From Deltaproteobacteria bacterium (lineage in GTDB: Bacteria > Desulfobacterota_C > Deferrisomatia > Deferrisomatales > JACRMM01): a stretch of DNA of 11,740 nucleotides. This document shows, one piece after another, positions 7,017-11,740 of the stretch. The stretch is taken from the NCBI GenBank assembly GCA_016218905.1, contig JACRCS010001082.1, positions 1 through 11,740 of the forward strand. The letters run 5' to 3'. Under the pieces are notes generated by a model, which saw only the letters and a list, made by a program, of their open reading frames with translations, was not told where the DNA came from and did no database searches. A program made the translations under genes and the position numbers. The stretch's first letter is position 1, and each line of letters starts with the position of its first letter.

Positions 7017-7475
7017 TCAGAGGGAGTCGTCTCTGCGCTCGGGATGGTTCTCGATCCATGTCGTGAAGGCGCCGAGAATCGCCTCGAGCTCTCCCAGATG
7101 GCCGGTGCAGAGGGCATGGAACTCCTGCTTCGAGACCTCATGGTAGAAGTGGACCATCCGGTTCCGGTAGCCGGCGAGACGCCGCAGGAGATCGCCCTCG
7201 GACCGCGTCAGGATTCCTTCCTCGACCAGCGCGGCGGAGATCTCTTTGTACTCGACGATCGCCCTCCCGAAGCCCTTGGCCAGCAGGTGACGTCCCAGGT
7301 CGAGGAGAGCCTCCAGCGCCCGGCGAAGGTACGACTCGGCCGCCGCCGCGGTGCGCGGGTCGGCGAGGAACTCCTCCACCGTCGCCGACGGGAGCGCCCG
7401 GACGCCCTCCAGCATGACGGAGACCCAGGCCGCCCGCTCGGTCACGACCTTGAGCCGGATCCGGGACGGCGTCAT
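7017..7475 (-). CDS. hepT: HepT-like HEPN ribonuclease toxin (DUF86)
   Basis: 152 residues. RNRMVHFY at 104-111 is the RX4HXY signature of HEPN toxins (R104, H109, Y111). In characterised MntA-HepT systems R and H form the RNase site, and the Tyr is AMPylated by the partner to silence the toxin. The surrounding helix-rich sequence (YLRRALEALLDLGRHLLAKG at 49-68, then a GIL...DLLRRLAGYRNR run) matches DUF86 proteins. Its ATG overlaps the TGA of the upstream mntA gene by four bases (ATGA at 7472-7475), the usual order and coupling. It ends 25 bp before the presumed start of the lectin/PNGase-like gene. All key residues are present, so the toxin looks intact. Confidence 0.85.
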   Translation of the reverse strand: MTPSRIRLKVVTERAAWVSVMLEGVRALPSATVEEFLADPRTAAAAESYLRRALEALLDLGRHLLAKGFGRAIVEYKEISAALVEEGILTRSEGDLLRRLAGYRNRMVHFYHEVSKQEFHALCTGHLGELEAILGAFTTWIENHPERRDDSL

Positions 7476-7900
7476 CGGGCCTCCCCCCGGAGGATCATCC
7501 GCCGCCGTTCCCGCTCAAAGGGGGCGAGATCGCCTGCCCGCCGGAGGACATACAGCTCGTACTCGGCTTGGGCCACCCCATCCCTGCAGTAGAGGAGCTC
7601 CCCGGAGACGATCTCGAGTGCCAGGAAAGGAGGGGCTTCGCTCAGCACCACCAGGTCGACTCGCGTTGCGCCGAAGAGGTCTTCGAGGGCGATGGTCAAG
7701 CAGACGCGCTCCTCGGGGTCGAACGCGCGGCCGACGATTCGGCGCACGCCGAGGTCGGCGTCGGAGTCGGGGCGCGTGGGCACGCCCTGCTGCCCCCGTG
7801 CCCGCGCTGCGAGCTCCCCGGCCCGGCTGCCGAAGGCGTAGATCTCCGCAAGACCGAACCGATCCGCGAGACTCGCGAGCGCCTCTCCCACTTCAGACAT
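7472..7900 (-). CDS. mntA: MntA-like nucleotidyltransferase antitoxin (MNT domain)
   Basis: 142 residues from the ATG at 7900, supported by AAGAGG four bases upstream. An earlier in-frame ATG at 7963 lacks family similarity before MSEVGEALASL. The polymerase-beta-type core has AFGSR at 22-26 (G24, S25), D47-A48-D49 in SDADLGV, and D82 in VDLVVL as the third carboxylate. The usual GSX10DXD spacing is stretched: 21 residues separate GS and DXD because of a Gly/Arg/Pro-rich insert (about 30-44, AARARGQQGVPTRP). In known systems MntA transfers AMP from ATP to the HepT tyrosine and thereby neutralises it. The gene is coupled by ATGA overlap to hepT and begins 74 bp after a vapC relic. Confidence 0.85.
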   Translation of the reverse strand: MSEVGEALASLADRFGLAEIYAFGSRAGELAARARGQQGVPTRPDSDADLGVRRIVGRAFDPEERVCLTIALEDLFGATRVDLVVLSEAPPFLALEIVSGELLYCRDGVAQAEYELYVLRRAGDLAPFERERRRMILRGEAR

Positions 7901-7974
7901 GGATCCTCTTCGGGCTCGGCTGCACAGGAGCCCAAGAATACGTTCGCACGCCGGAACGGGCAACCGGTCGCTGC

Positions 7975-8078
7975 TCAGACGAAGGGGTTGACCACCTCGA
8001 CACTACCGAGCCTCTGACCGTGCTGAAGGTCTTCCGTATAACGAAGATGTTCGTGTCGAGGAAGTACCTAGCGCTCAT
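7975..8078 (-). pseudogene. vapC: vapC relic: N- and C-terminal ends joined by an internal deletion
   Basis: From the ATG at 8078 the frame reads MSARYFLDTNIFV, the canonical first strand of a PIN-domain toxin with the first catalytic Asp (D8). Immediately after, another frame reads EDLQHGQRLGSVEVVNPFV and stops with TGA at 7977-7975, which is a typical VapC C-terminal end. The two pieces sum to 104 nt, not a multiple of three. Roughly 100 residues of a normal ~135-residue PIN domain are missing, including the middle acidic residues. In the original frame, translation runs on with unrelated sequence to about 7893. The ATG overlaps the end of vapB by 11 bp, as in an ordinary vapBC pair. The toxin is surely inactive. 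Confidence 0.8.
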
Positions 8079-8289
8079 TCATCTCGTCTCGCGTAAATCT
8101 TCCTCCGGCGCGCGCATAGGAGAGGCGTCCCATCAGGGCGAGGTAGCTATCGGACTCGTCGTTACGGCCGGCGTACCGGGCCAACCAGGTTCGAAACTCC
8201 TCGTTGAGGGTAGTATGCCTCCGTTGTGCTAGCGCTCGGGCACGCTCGATGAGCGCTTCCTCCGCCGTTAAGGTCACGTTCTTGAGCAT
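8068..8289 (-). CDS. vapB: VapB-type antitoxin, orphaned
   Basis: 73 residues beginning MLKNVTLTAEEALIERARAL. A short N-terminal beta strand (KNVTLT) is followed by two helices (EEALIERARALAQRR and TTLNEEFRTWLARYAG), the layout of a ribbon-helix-helix antitoxin. The C-terminal tail (SYLALMGRLSYARAGGRFTRDEMNER) is the toxin-binding type. The start is fixed by GGAGG (8298-8302) eight bases upstream and by homology. The frame is uninterrupted although its toxin partner is deleted. A 17-bp inverted repeat at 8327-8343 lies just upstream and is probably its operator. It may persist as a repressor or as protection against related toxins; that is inference. Confidence 0.8.
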   Translation of the reverse strand: MLKNVTLTAEEALIERARALAQRRHTTLNEEFRTWLARYAGRNDESDSYLALMGRLSYARAGGRFTRDEMNER

Positions 8290-8326
8290 CGATCCAGCCT
8301 CCGATTCGTGGCTTGTGTGTCCAGTG

Positions 8327-8343
8327 TACACGAACCTCGTGTA
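8327..8343. promoter_or_regulatory. Probable VapB operator (inverted repeat)
   Basis: TACACGAACCTCGTGTA is a perfect inverted repeat: 7-bp arms and a 3-bp centre. It lies 38 bp upstream of the vapB start codon. A possible minus-strand -10 box (TACACT, reverse complement of 8323-8328) overlaps the left arm, so binding would occlude the promoter, as expected for TA autoregulation. No clear -35 box was found. Confidence 0.6.
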
Positions 8344-8413
8344 GGTGACGATGGTGTGGGTAGCGGTCCCGGCGGCATGGCCCAGGCAAGAAGAAGGCAA
8401 GACCCGTATCTCT

Positions 8414-8459
8414 CGCCCGTTCGCTTCGCTCCCTAGAGGCACAGAGACCGCAGAGAAGA
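8414..8459. repeat. CTCTGTG/CTCTGCG-type dispersed repeat, copy C, with CGCCCGTTCGCT
   Basis: CGCCCGTTCGCT (8414-8425) is identical to 2281-2292. CAGAGACCGCAGAGAAGA (8442-8459) matches 2462-2479 with one mismatch. The shared composite (12-mer plus CAGAG-N-CCGCAGAGAAGA) occurs in two intergenic regions about 6 kb apart. Confidence 0.5.
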
Positions 8460-8504
8460 ACGACGATCGGGCTTTTGATCTGGTCGGCATAGACGTTCGG
8501 CGTG

Positions 8505-8555
8505 TTCCTGCTCTTCCTGCTCTTCCTGCTCTTCCTGCTCTTCCTGCTCTTCCTG
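8505..8555. repeat. 9-bp tandem repeat, five copies of CTCTTCCTG plus a partial unit
   Basis: Five perfect copies of CTCTTCCTG occupy 8511-8555, preceded by TTCCTG at 8505-8510. The array is intergenic, about 50 bp beyond the 3' end of the GT4 gene and upstream of the vapB operator. On the minus strand the unit reads CAGGAAGAG. The plus-strand frame across it (repeated Ala-Leu-Pro) has no other protein features. Perfect identity suggests a recent or slippage-prone minisatellite. Confidence 0.85.
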
Positions 8556-8605
8556 CCTCGCTCGTCAGCCTTCCTACGGTCGCAAGGGACGAGCGTAGCG
8601 GACCG

Positions 8606-9724
8606 TCAAACCTCTATCTCCAGGATCGCCGCGTAGGCCTTGAGGAGCCTCCGTTCCATCTCTTCGGGCCGCCAGTTCCGCTGGAACTCTGCCTGTCCCC
8701 TGGCCCCCATATCGTTGGCGAGCTGAGGGTCCGACTTGAGGCGCAGGACCGCCGTCTTCAGGGCTTCCTTCGAGCCGTACGGGACGACCAGCCCGTTCCC
8801 GAACGACTCCACGCGACGGGCCGCGAGTGTCCCCTCGGCGACGACGATCGGCCTGCCGAAAGCCATGGCTTCGAAGAGCTTGTTCGGGCTCACCCACTTC
8901 TGGGACTCGCTGGCGGGGTCCGTGAGGTGGAAGAAGAGGTCGAAGGACGCCTCCTCTTCGAGCATCTTCTCGTAGGGGGTCCAGGGCTGAAAGGTGACGT
9001 TTGGCCACGCTCGGGCTTTGACCTCGACCACCCGCTCTAGGGGGCCGAAACCGCCGATCACGAGTCGCACTCCCTCGTCCGCCAACTCGCCACACGCGTC
9101 GACCGCCGTGAGCAGGTTGCGCCCTTCGATGAGTGATCCCAGGTATCCGACCGTAAAGACGCTGCTGCGAGTAGGCGCGGGGGGAGTGATGGGTGGCAGA
9201 AACGGGACGTTCGCGACCTCCACTACCCGTCGCGGCTTGGCGCCCTCGTGCTGCGGCATCCGGAGGAGGTCGGTAATGACGAAGAGGTCGGCCTCGGAGA
9301 TGAGCCTGTCTTCGAGCCTCCGGGCCCAAGCTGCCAGAAACCGGGGCCAGCCTGCCGGGAGGATTGCGTAGTAAGGGTCGAGACAGTGGTAGACGAACTT
9401 CTTGCCCCTGAGCCGCGCCGCCAGGAGCCCGGGGAGGCCGGTGTCGAGGTCGATGGCGTGGATTGCGTCGCAGCGGCCCGTCAGGAGCTTCAAGAAGAGC
9501 CAGGCCTGGAAAACGATGAGCTTGAGGAGAGTCCGCGCGCTGTAGAAACCGGCGCGAAGGCCGCACTTCACGTACCGGATGCGCTCGCTTTTCGTCGCCG
9601 GCTCGAAGTCGCCCTGCCGATCCCAGACGAGACACTCGATCTCAGCGATCCGGCTGAGGCTCCTCACGAGCCGCGTCAGGGCCGCGTCCTTGGGGTTGCT
9701 CCGGAGGACGGCGATGGTCTTCAT
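8606..9724 (-). CDS. Glycosyltransferase family 4 (GT-B fold)
   Basis: 372 residues. The N-terminal half has a Rossmann-like start (MKTIAVLRSNPKDAALTRLV) and DAIHAIDLDTGLPGLLAARL (86-105), where a GT4 acceptor-side domain is expected. The C-terminal half has VGYLGSLIEGRN (192-203) and VSPNKLFEAMAFGRPIVV (278-295), the nucleotide-sugar site with the family Glu (E285). A short hydrophobic stretch (about 67-82) may sit on the membrane face. It likely adds a sugar to a lipid-linked or surface polysaccharide in the cytoplasm. The ATG at 9724 has no strong ribosome binding site. Start and stop are otherwise clear. It lies between two TA loci on the same strand, with a methyltransferase further upstream. 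Donor and acceptor are unknown. Confidence 0.85.
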   Translation of the reverse strand: MKTIAVLRSNPKDAALTRLVRSLSRIAEIECLVWDRQGDFEPATKSERIRYVKCGLRAGFYSARTLLKLIVFQAWLFLKLLTGRCDAIHAIDLDTGLPGLLAARLRGKKFVYHCLDPYYAILPAGWPRFLAAWARRLEDRLISEADLFVITDLLRMPQHEGAKPRRVVEVANVPFLPPITPPAPTRSSVFTVGYLGSLIEGRNLLTAVDACGELADEGVRLVIGGFGPLERVVEVKARAWPNVTFQPWTPYEKMLEEEASFDLFFHLTDPASESQKWVSPNKLFEAMAFGRPIVVAEGTLAARRVESFGNGLVVPYGSKEALKTAVLRLKSDPQLANDMGARGQAEFQRNWRPEEMERRLLKAYAAILEIEV

Positions 9725-9794
9725 TGAGGGTCGCGCCGGCGGCGGATCGGTTCAGGGTCTGGCCCGTCGCCAAGAGGTCCTGGATAGACCCGGT

Positions 9795-9811
9795 GCTCGG
9801 GAAGACCGAGC
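9795..9811. repeat. Short hairpin in the vapC-GT4 spacer
   Basis: GCTCGG-GAAGA-CCGAGC is a perfect 6-bp stem with a 5-nt loop in the 125-bp spacer between the vapC stop and the GT4 start. No T-run follows on either strand, so an intrinsic terminator is not supported. It could structure the GT4 leader. Confidence 0.35.
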
Positions 9812-9849
9812 GCTGCTGCCACCGGGGTTCTCATCGCGTAGCCGATCGC

Positions 9850-10239
9850 CTACGCTTCTACGAGCCCGAGTCGGACAAATGGATGGAAGTCCCGGTCCCC
9901 GTGGAGGAGCGGGACGCGGTTCTCGATGCACCAGGTGGCGATGAGGCAATCGATCGTCTTCCGCACCGTGATCCCGCCGCGGCGAAGCTGGCGGTAATGG
10001 TGCGCGCTCTTGCGCGCGATCGTCTCACCGACGAGGGGCACCACGGGGTATGCTGCGAAGGCGGCTTCTACCAGCCGGGCCTCTTCTTCGGTTCGGACGC
10101 CCTGGAGGATCTCGGCCAGGATCAGGTCGCCGAGGAGCAGGATTTCCCTCCCTATCAGGGCTTTGAGCCGGTCCACGGCGGGCACGGGCGTGCCGCGAAA
10201 GAGGTCGACCCAGACCGACGTGTCGACGAGGGTGGGCAC
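9850..10239 (-). CDS. vapC: VapC PIN-domain ribonuclease toxin
   Basis: 129 residues from a GTG at 10239, five bases after the antitoxin stop. The PIN acidic quartet is intact: D6 in LVDTSVW, E43 in DLILAEILQG, D97 in RKTIDCLIATW, and D115/D117 in HGDRDF. Length and end are normal for VapC. PIN toxins are Mg2+-dependent RNases that cut tRNA or rRNA; the target of this one is unknown. The same frame is open upstream into the antitoxin gene, but residues before VPTLVDTSVW have no PIN similarity. This subtype (VDTSVWVDLFRG, GDLILAEILQG) normally pairs with a ribbon-helix-helix VapB, which matches the C-terminal half of the adjacent chimeric antitoxin. Confidence 0.85.
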   Translation of the reverse strand: MPTLVDTSVWVDLFRGTPVPAVDRLKALIGREILLLGDLILAEILQGVRTEEEARLVEAAFAAYPVVPLVGETIARKSAHHYRQLRRGGITVRKTIDCLIATWCIENRVPLLHGDRDFHPFVRLGLVEA

Positions 10240-10244
10240 CTGAC

Positions 10245-10721
10245 TCAGCTCGGGGGCAGGGTACGCGCCCTGCGAAGCTCGTCGAGGTCTCCTTGCCACC
10301 CGACGGCCCCCTCCAGGGAGAGAACCTCCCGCTGCCGTTCGAGCTGCACGAGCCGTCGCAGTGCCAGGTCCACCACCTCCTGTCTCGTGCTGAGCCCGGT
10401 GAGCCGGAGGGCCTCGTCCACGAGGCTGTCGCTGGCGACTATCGGGGGAGGACCATCGGGTTCCCGGGTCCGCGAGGTGTCGCGGTCGGACCGGTCGGGG
10501 GTTCCGATCGCGCCCGCGCAGATTTCCCGAAGCTCGTCGAATGCCTCACCGGCGGAGCGCTTCGCGTGAACGGTGCGCCACTCCTCGAACTGCCGGTACG
10601 TCTCGAAATCCACGACAGCGGCCACGGGTCGATTCCGGTTGCAGACAGCCTGCGGCTCGGACCCCGCGGCTTGCAAGAGTTCGGAGAAGTGCTGACGGGC
10701 CCTTGCGGTGGTCCACTTCAC
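10245..10721 (-). CDS. Chimeric antitoxin: Phd/YefM domain fused to VapB ribbon-helix-helix domain
   Basis: 158 residues from a GTG at 10721, with GGAAGGAGG (10728-10736) as a strong ribosome binding site; the ATG at 10763 is less likely. Residues 1-~70 look like a whole Phd/YefM antitoxin: VKWTTARARQHFSELLQAAG, then PQAVCNRNRPVAAVVDFETY and a RRSLAEAFDELR-like tail (KRSAGEAFDELREICAG, 54-70). After a polar linker (about 71-90, TPDRSDRDTSRTREPDG), residues ~93-155 look like VapB: IVASDSLVDEALRLTGLSTR, EVVDLALRRLV, then the toxin-binding tail GWQGDLDELRRAR. The frame is continuous. It lies directly before an intact vapC. The protein would have two DNA-binding domains; whether both work is unknown. 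The first strand of the RHH part is altered (PPPIVASDS, where TTVNIDDS is usual). Confidence 0.75.
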   Translation of the reverse strand: MKWTTARARQHFSELLQAAGSEPQAVCNRNRPVAAVVDFETYRQFEEWRTVHAKRSAGEAFDELREICAGAIGTPDRSDRDTSRTREPDGPPPIVASDSLVDEALRLTGLSTRQEVVDLALRRLVQLERQREVLSLEGAVGWQGDLDELRRARTLPPS

Positions 10722-10745
10722 GTCCTGCCTCCTTCCGTCCGAAGC

Positions 10746-10779
10746 ACATGTACATGATGCCATAAAGACATGTACATGT
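10746..10779. promoter_or_regulatory. Twin palindromic operators upstream of the Phd-VapB/VapC operon
   Basis: CATGTACATG, itself a perfect palindrome, occurs at 10747-10756 and again at 10769-10778. The centres are 22 bp apart, two helical turns, so both sites face the same side of the helix. The second extends to a 12-bp palindrome, ACATGTACATGT (10768-10779). The pair sits 25-58 bp upstream of the GTG start and immediately downstream of the methyltransferase stop. It is the expected place for TA autoregulation. The local sequence is distinctly AT-richer than its surroundings. Confidence 0.7.
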
Positions 10780-10788
10780 ACACCCTCG

Positions 10789-11613
10789 CTACCTTGCCTC
10801 TCCCTTCTTCCGCCCCAGGCAGAACACCCCCGCGGCGGCTGTCCAGCGGGAGAAGGCGTTCAGGGCGACGGCGGCGGCGCGGCCGGGAGCCGTCAGGCGG
10901 TAGGGCACGGGGCCGTGGAGCTGGGGGAAGTCGGACCAGAGGCCCAGGGACATGTCCCGCGGGACGAAATCGTCCCACTCGCTGAGGAGGGGCTCGAACC
11001 CGTGCTCCCGCAGGAGTGCCTCCACTTCGGCGGGCGTGTAGCGGTACTCCGCGAAGTGGATGGCGTCCCCTTTGGCGCGCCGCCACCGGAGGTACGCCTC
11101 TCGGAGAGGGTGAGCGACGACCCGGCGGAAGGCGTTCTCCAGAGGCACCGTGAAGAAGAGGAGCCCGTGGGGCTTGAGCACTCGCCTCGCCTCCGCCATG
11201 GCAGCGTCGCACCCGTCTTCGAAGTGCTCCATGACGCCGAGGGAGATGTACGCTCCGAACGTGCCGTCGCTGTACGGGAGCTCACAGATGTCGCCGTGCG
11301 CGACCGGCAGCGATGGCCGCCACTCCCTTAGGCGTTCGATCACCCTGGGATCGTGGTCGATCCCCTCGATGTCGTAGCCCCGCTCTCCCAGGTAGATCAC
11401 CCAGGCCCCGAGCCCGCAGCCGGCCTCCAGGATCTTCTCGCCCTTGGGCAGGTGCCGCCGGAACAGCGCCTCGATGTGGCGAAGCGCGCAAACCGAAACC
11501 TCGTCCTCGACGCCGCTGGCGCTCCACATGTGCTCTTGCTGTTGGTTCAGATTCCGGATGGTGTAGATCTTCTCCAAGGGAGCCGTCCGTTCCGATGCTC
11601 GGGTCTGTCGCAA
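10789..11613 (-). CDS. Class I SAM-dependent methyltransferase
   Basis: About 274 residues. Motif I is KILEAGCGLGAW (60-71), followed by the acidic residue D86 in IEGIDHDP, HGDICELPYSDGTF (106-119), and SLGVMEHFED (124-133) as the post-II region. RRVLKPHGLLFFTVP (143-157) is the usual strand 5/6 segment. This is the Methyltransf_11/25 type; the substrate is not predictable, although neighbours suggest a sugar, lipid or surface polymer. The start is uncertain: TTG at 11613 gives the longest form, a second TTG lies at 11577 and an ATG at 11529 (HMWSASG). It begins about 50 bp after the end of a vapC gene and stops 7 bp before the operator region of the next TA locus. Confidence 0.85.
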   Translation of the reverse strand: MRQTRASERTAPLEKIYTIRNLNQQQEHMWSASGVEDEVSVCALRHIEALFRRHLPKGEKILEAGCGLGAWVIYLGERGYDIEGIDHDPRVIERLREWRPSLPVAHGDICELPYSDGTFGAYISLGVMEHFEDGCDAAMAEARRVLKPHGLLFFTVPLENAFRRVVAHPLREAYLRWRRAKGDAIHFAEYRYTPAEVEALLREHGFEPLLSEWDDFVPRDMSLGLWSDFPQLHGPVPYRLTAPGRAAAVALNAFSRWTAAAGVFCLGRKKGEAR

Positions 11614-11662
11614 GACTGCGCGGAGTAGCGCGTGAACGACGTCGTGCGCCGTGAGTCCCCTC

Positions 11663-11740
11663 TCACCCCGTGAACCAGCTCTCCAGCTCGAGACCCTGAA
11701 AAGCCTGGAAGTCGGCGACGTTCCGGGTTACCAGGACGAG
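11663..11740 (-). CDS. vapC: C-terminus of a VapC PIN-domain toxin (partial)
   Basis: The minus-strand frame enters from the right edge and reads LVLVTRNVADFQAFQGLELE, then SWFTG, and stops with TGA at 11665-11663 (25 visible residues). LVTRNxxDFxxFxGLxLxxWF is the standard last strand-helix-strand of VapC, with the Asp of the PIN site in VADF. The rest of the gene and its antitoxin lie outside the window. It belongs to a different VapC subgroup from the toxin at 9850-10239, which ends HGDRDFHPFVRLGLVEA. Confidence 0.7.
   Translation of the reverse strand, partial: LVLVTRNVADFQAFQGLELESWFTG

Noticed and set aside
7017..7141. ATG starts at 7117 or 7141 for the lectin/PNGase-like protein
   Set aside because: They would overlap hepT by 100 bp or more and place about 50 non-homologous residues before the signal peptide.
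7893..8078. 61-codon frame starting MSARYFLDTNIFV taken as a small complete protein
   Set aside because: Only the first 13 residues are PIN-like; the remainder is out-of-frame translation of the VapC C-terminus and spacer, so it is listed as a pseudogene.
8505..8555. Tandem repeat considered as a CRISPR array
   Set aside because: Units are 9 bp and contiguous with no spacers, and no cas gene is in the window.
8345..9040. Plus-strand frame containing a repeated Ala-Leu-Pro tract
   Set aside because: The repeat is the translation of the 9-bp minisatellite; the rest is antisense to the GT4 gene.
9795..9811. Hairpin considered as an intrinsic terminator for vapC
   Set aside because: No T-run follows the stem on either strand.
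1..11740. Insertion sequences, integrases, tRNA or rRNA genes
   Set aside because: No transposase or recombinase motifs, terminal inverted repeats flanking a gene, or RNA gene signatures were seen on either strand.

Overview
The window is high-GC bacterial DNA with tightly packed genes. It holds GT-C and GT4 glycosyltransferases, a DPPR-synthase-type UbiA enzyme, a secreted lectin/PNGase F-like protein and a dense series of toxin-antitoxin (TA) loci. This fits an environmental Gram-negative-like lineage, for example Acidobacteriota, Methylomirabilota, Eisenbacteria or Planctomycetota-like bacteria. No rRNA, tRNA or marker gene is present, so the phylum is a guess.

Left part (1-4493) is a polyprenyl-phosphate/glycolipid module. 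On the minus strand, a UbiA-family decaprenyl-phosphate phosphoribosyltransferase (1104-1979), a flippase-like LPG-synthase-TM protein (110-1114) and the first 36 codons of a probable DUF362 protein (1-109) overlap or abut, so they form one operon. A 606-bp gene-free stretch (1980-2585) separates them from a divergent plus-strand GT-C membrane glycosyltransferase (2586-4493). That stretch holds inverted repeats, copies of a dispersed CTCTGTG/CTCTGCG-type repeat and a 28-bp perfect alternating purine-pyrimidine run. A small single-TM protein of unknown function follows (4530-5081).

Middle (5087-7900), minus strand: an AMPylating nucleotidyltransferase/HEPN toxin pair (mntA-hepT, ATGA overlap) is followed by a large secreted protein. 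I read that protein as signal peptide, L-type lectin-like domain, PNGase F-like domain and PDZ domain. It keeps the WDR aspartate and the second-half glutamate of PNGase F but has lost all the disulfide cysteines.

Right part (7975-11740), all minus strand, is TA-rich. An orphaned VapB (8068-8289) retains its operator and RBS, but its partner vapC is reduced to the first ~13 and last ~20 codons joined out of frame (7975-8078). An intact VapC (9850-10239) sits behind a chimeric antitoxin carrying a Phd/YefM domain fused to a VapB ribbon-helix-helix domain (10245-10721), with twin CATGTACATG palindromes upstream 22 bp apart. The C-terminus of another VapC enters at the right edge (11663-11740). 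A GT4 glycosyltransferase (8606-9724) and a SAM methyltransferase (10789-11613) lie between them. This looks like an accessory surface-polysaccharide region peppered with TA modules.

The most unusual items are the Phd-VapB chimera, the lectin-PNGaseF-PDZ protein, and the internally deleted vapC beside an apparently intact antitoxin.
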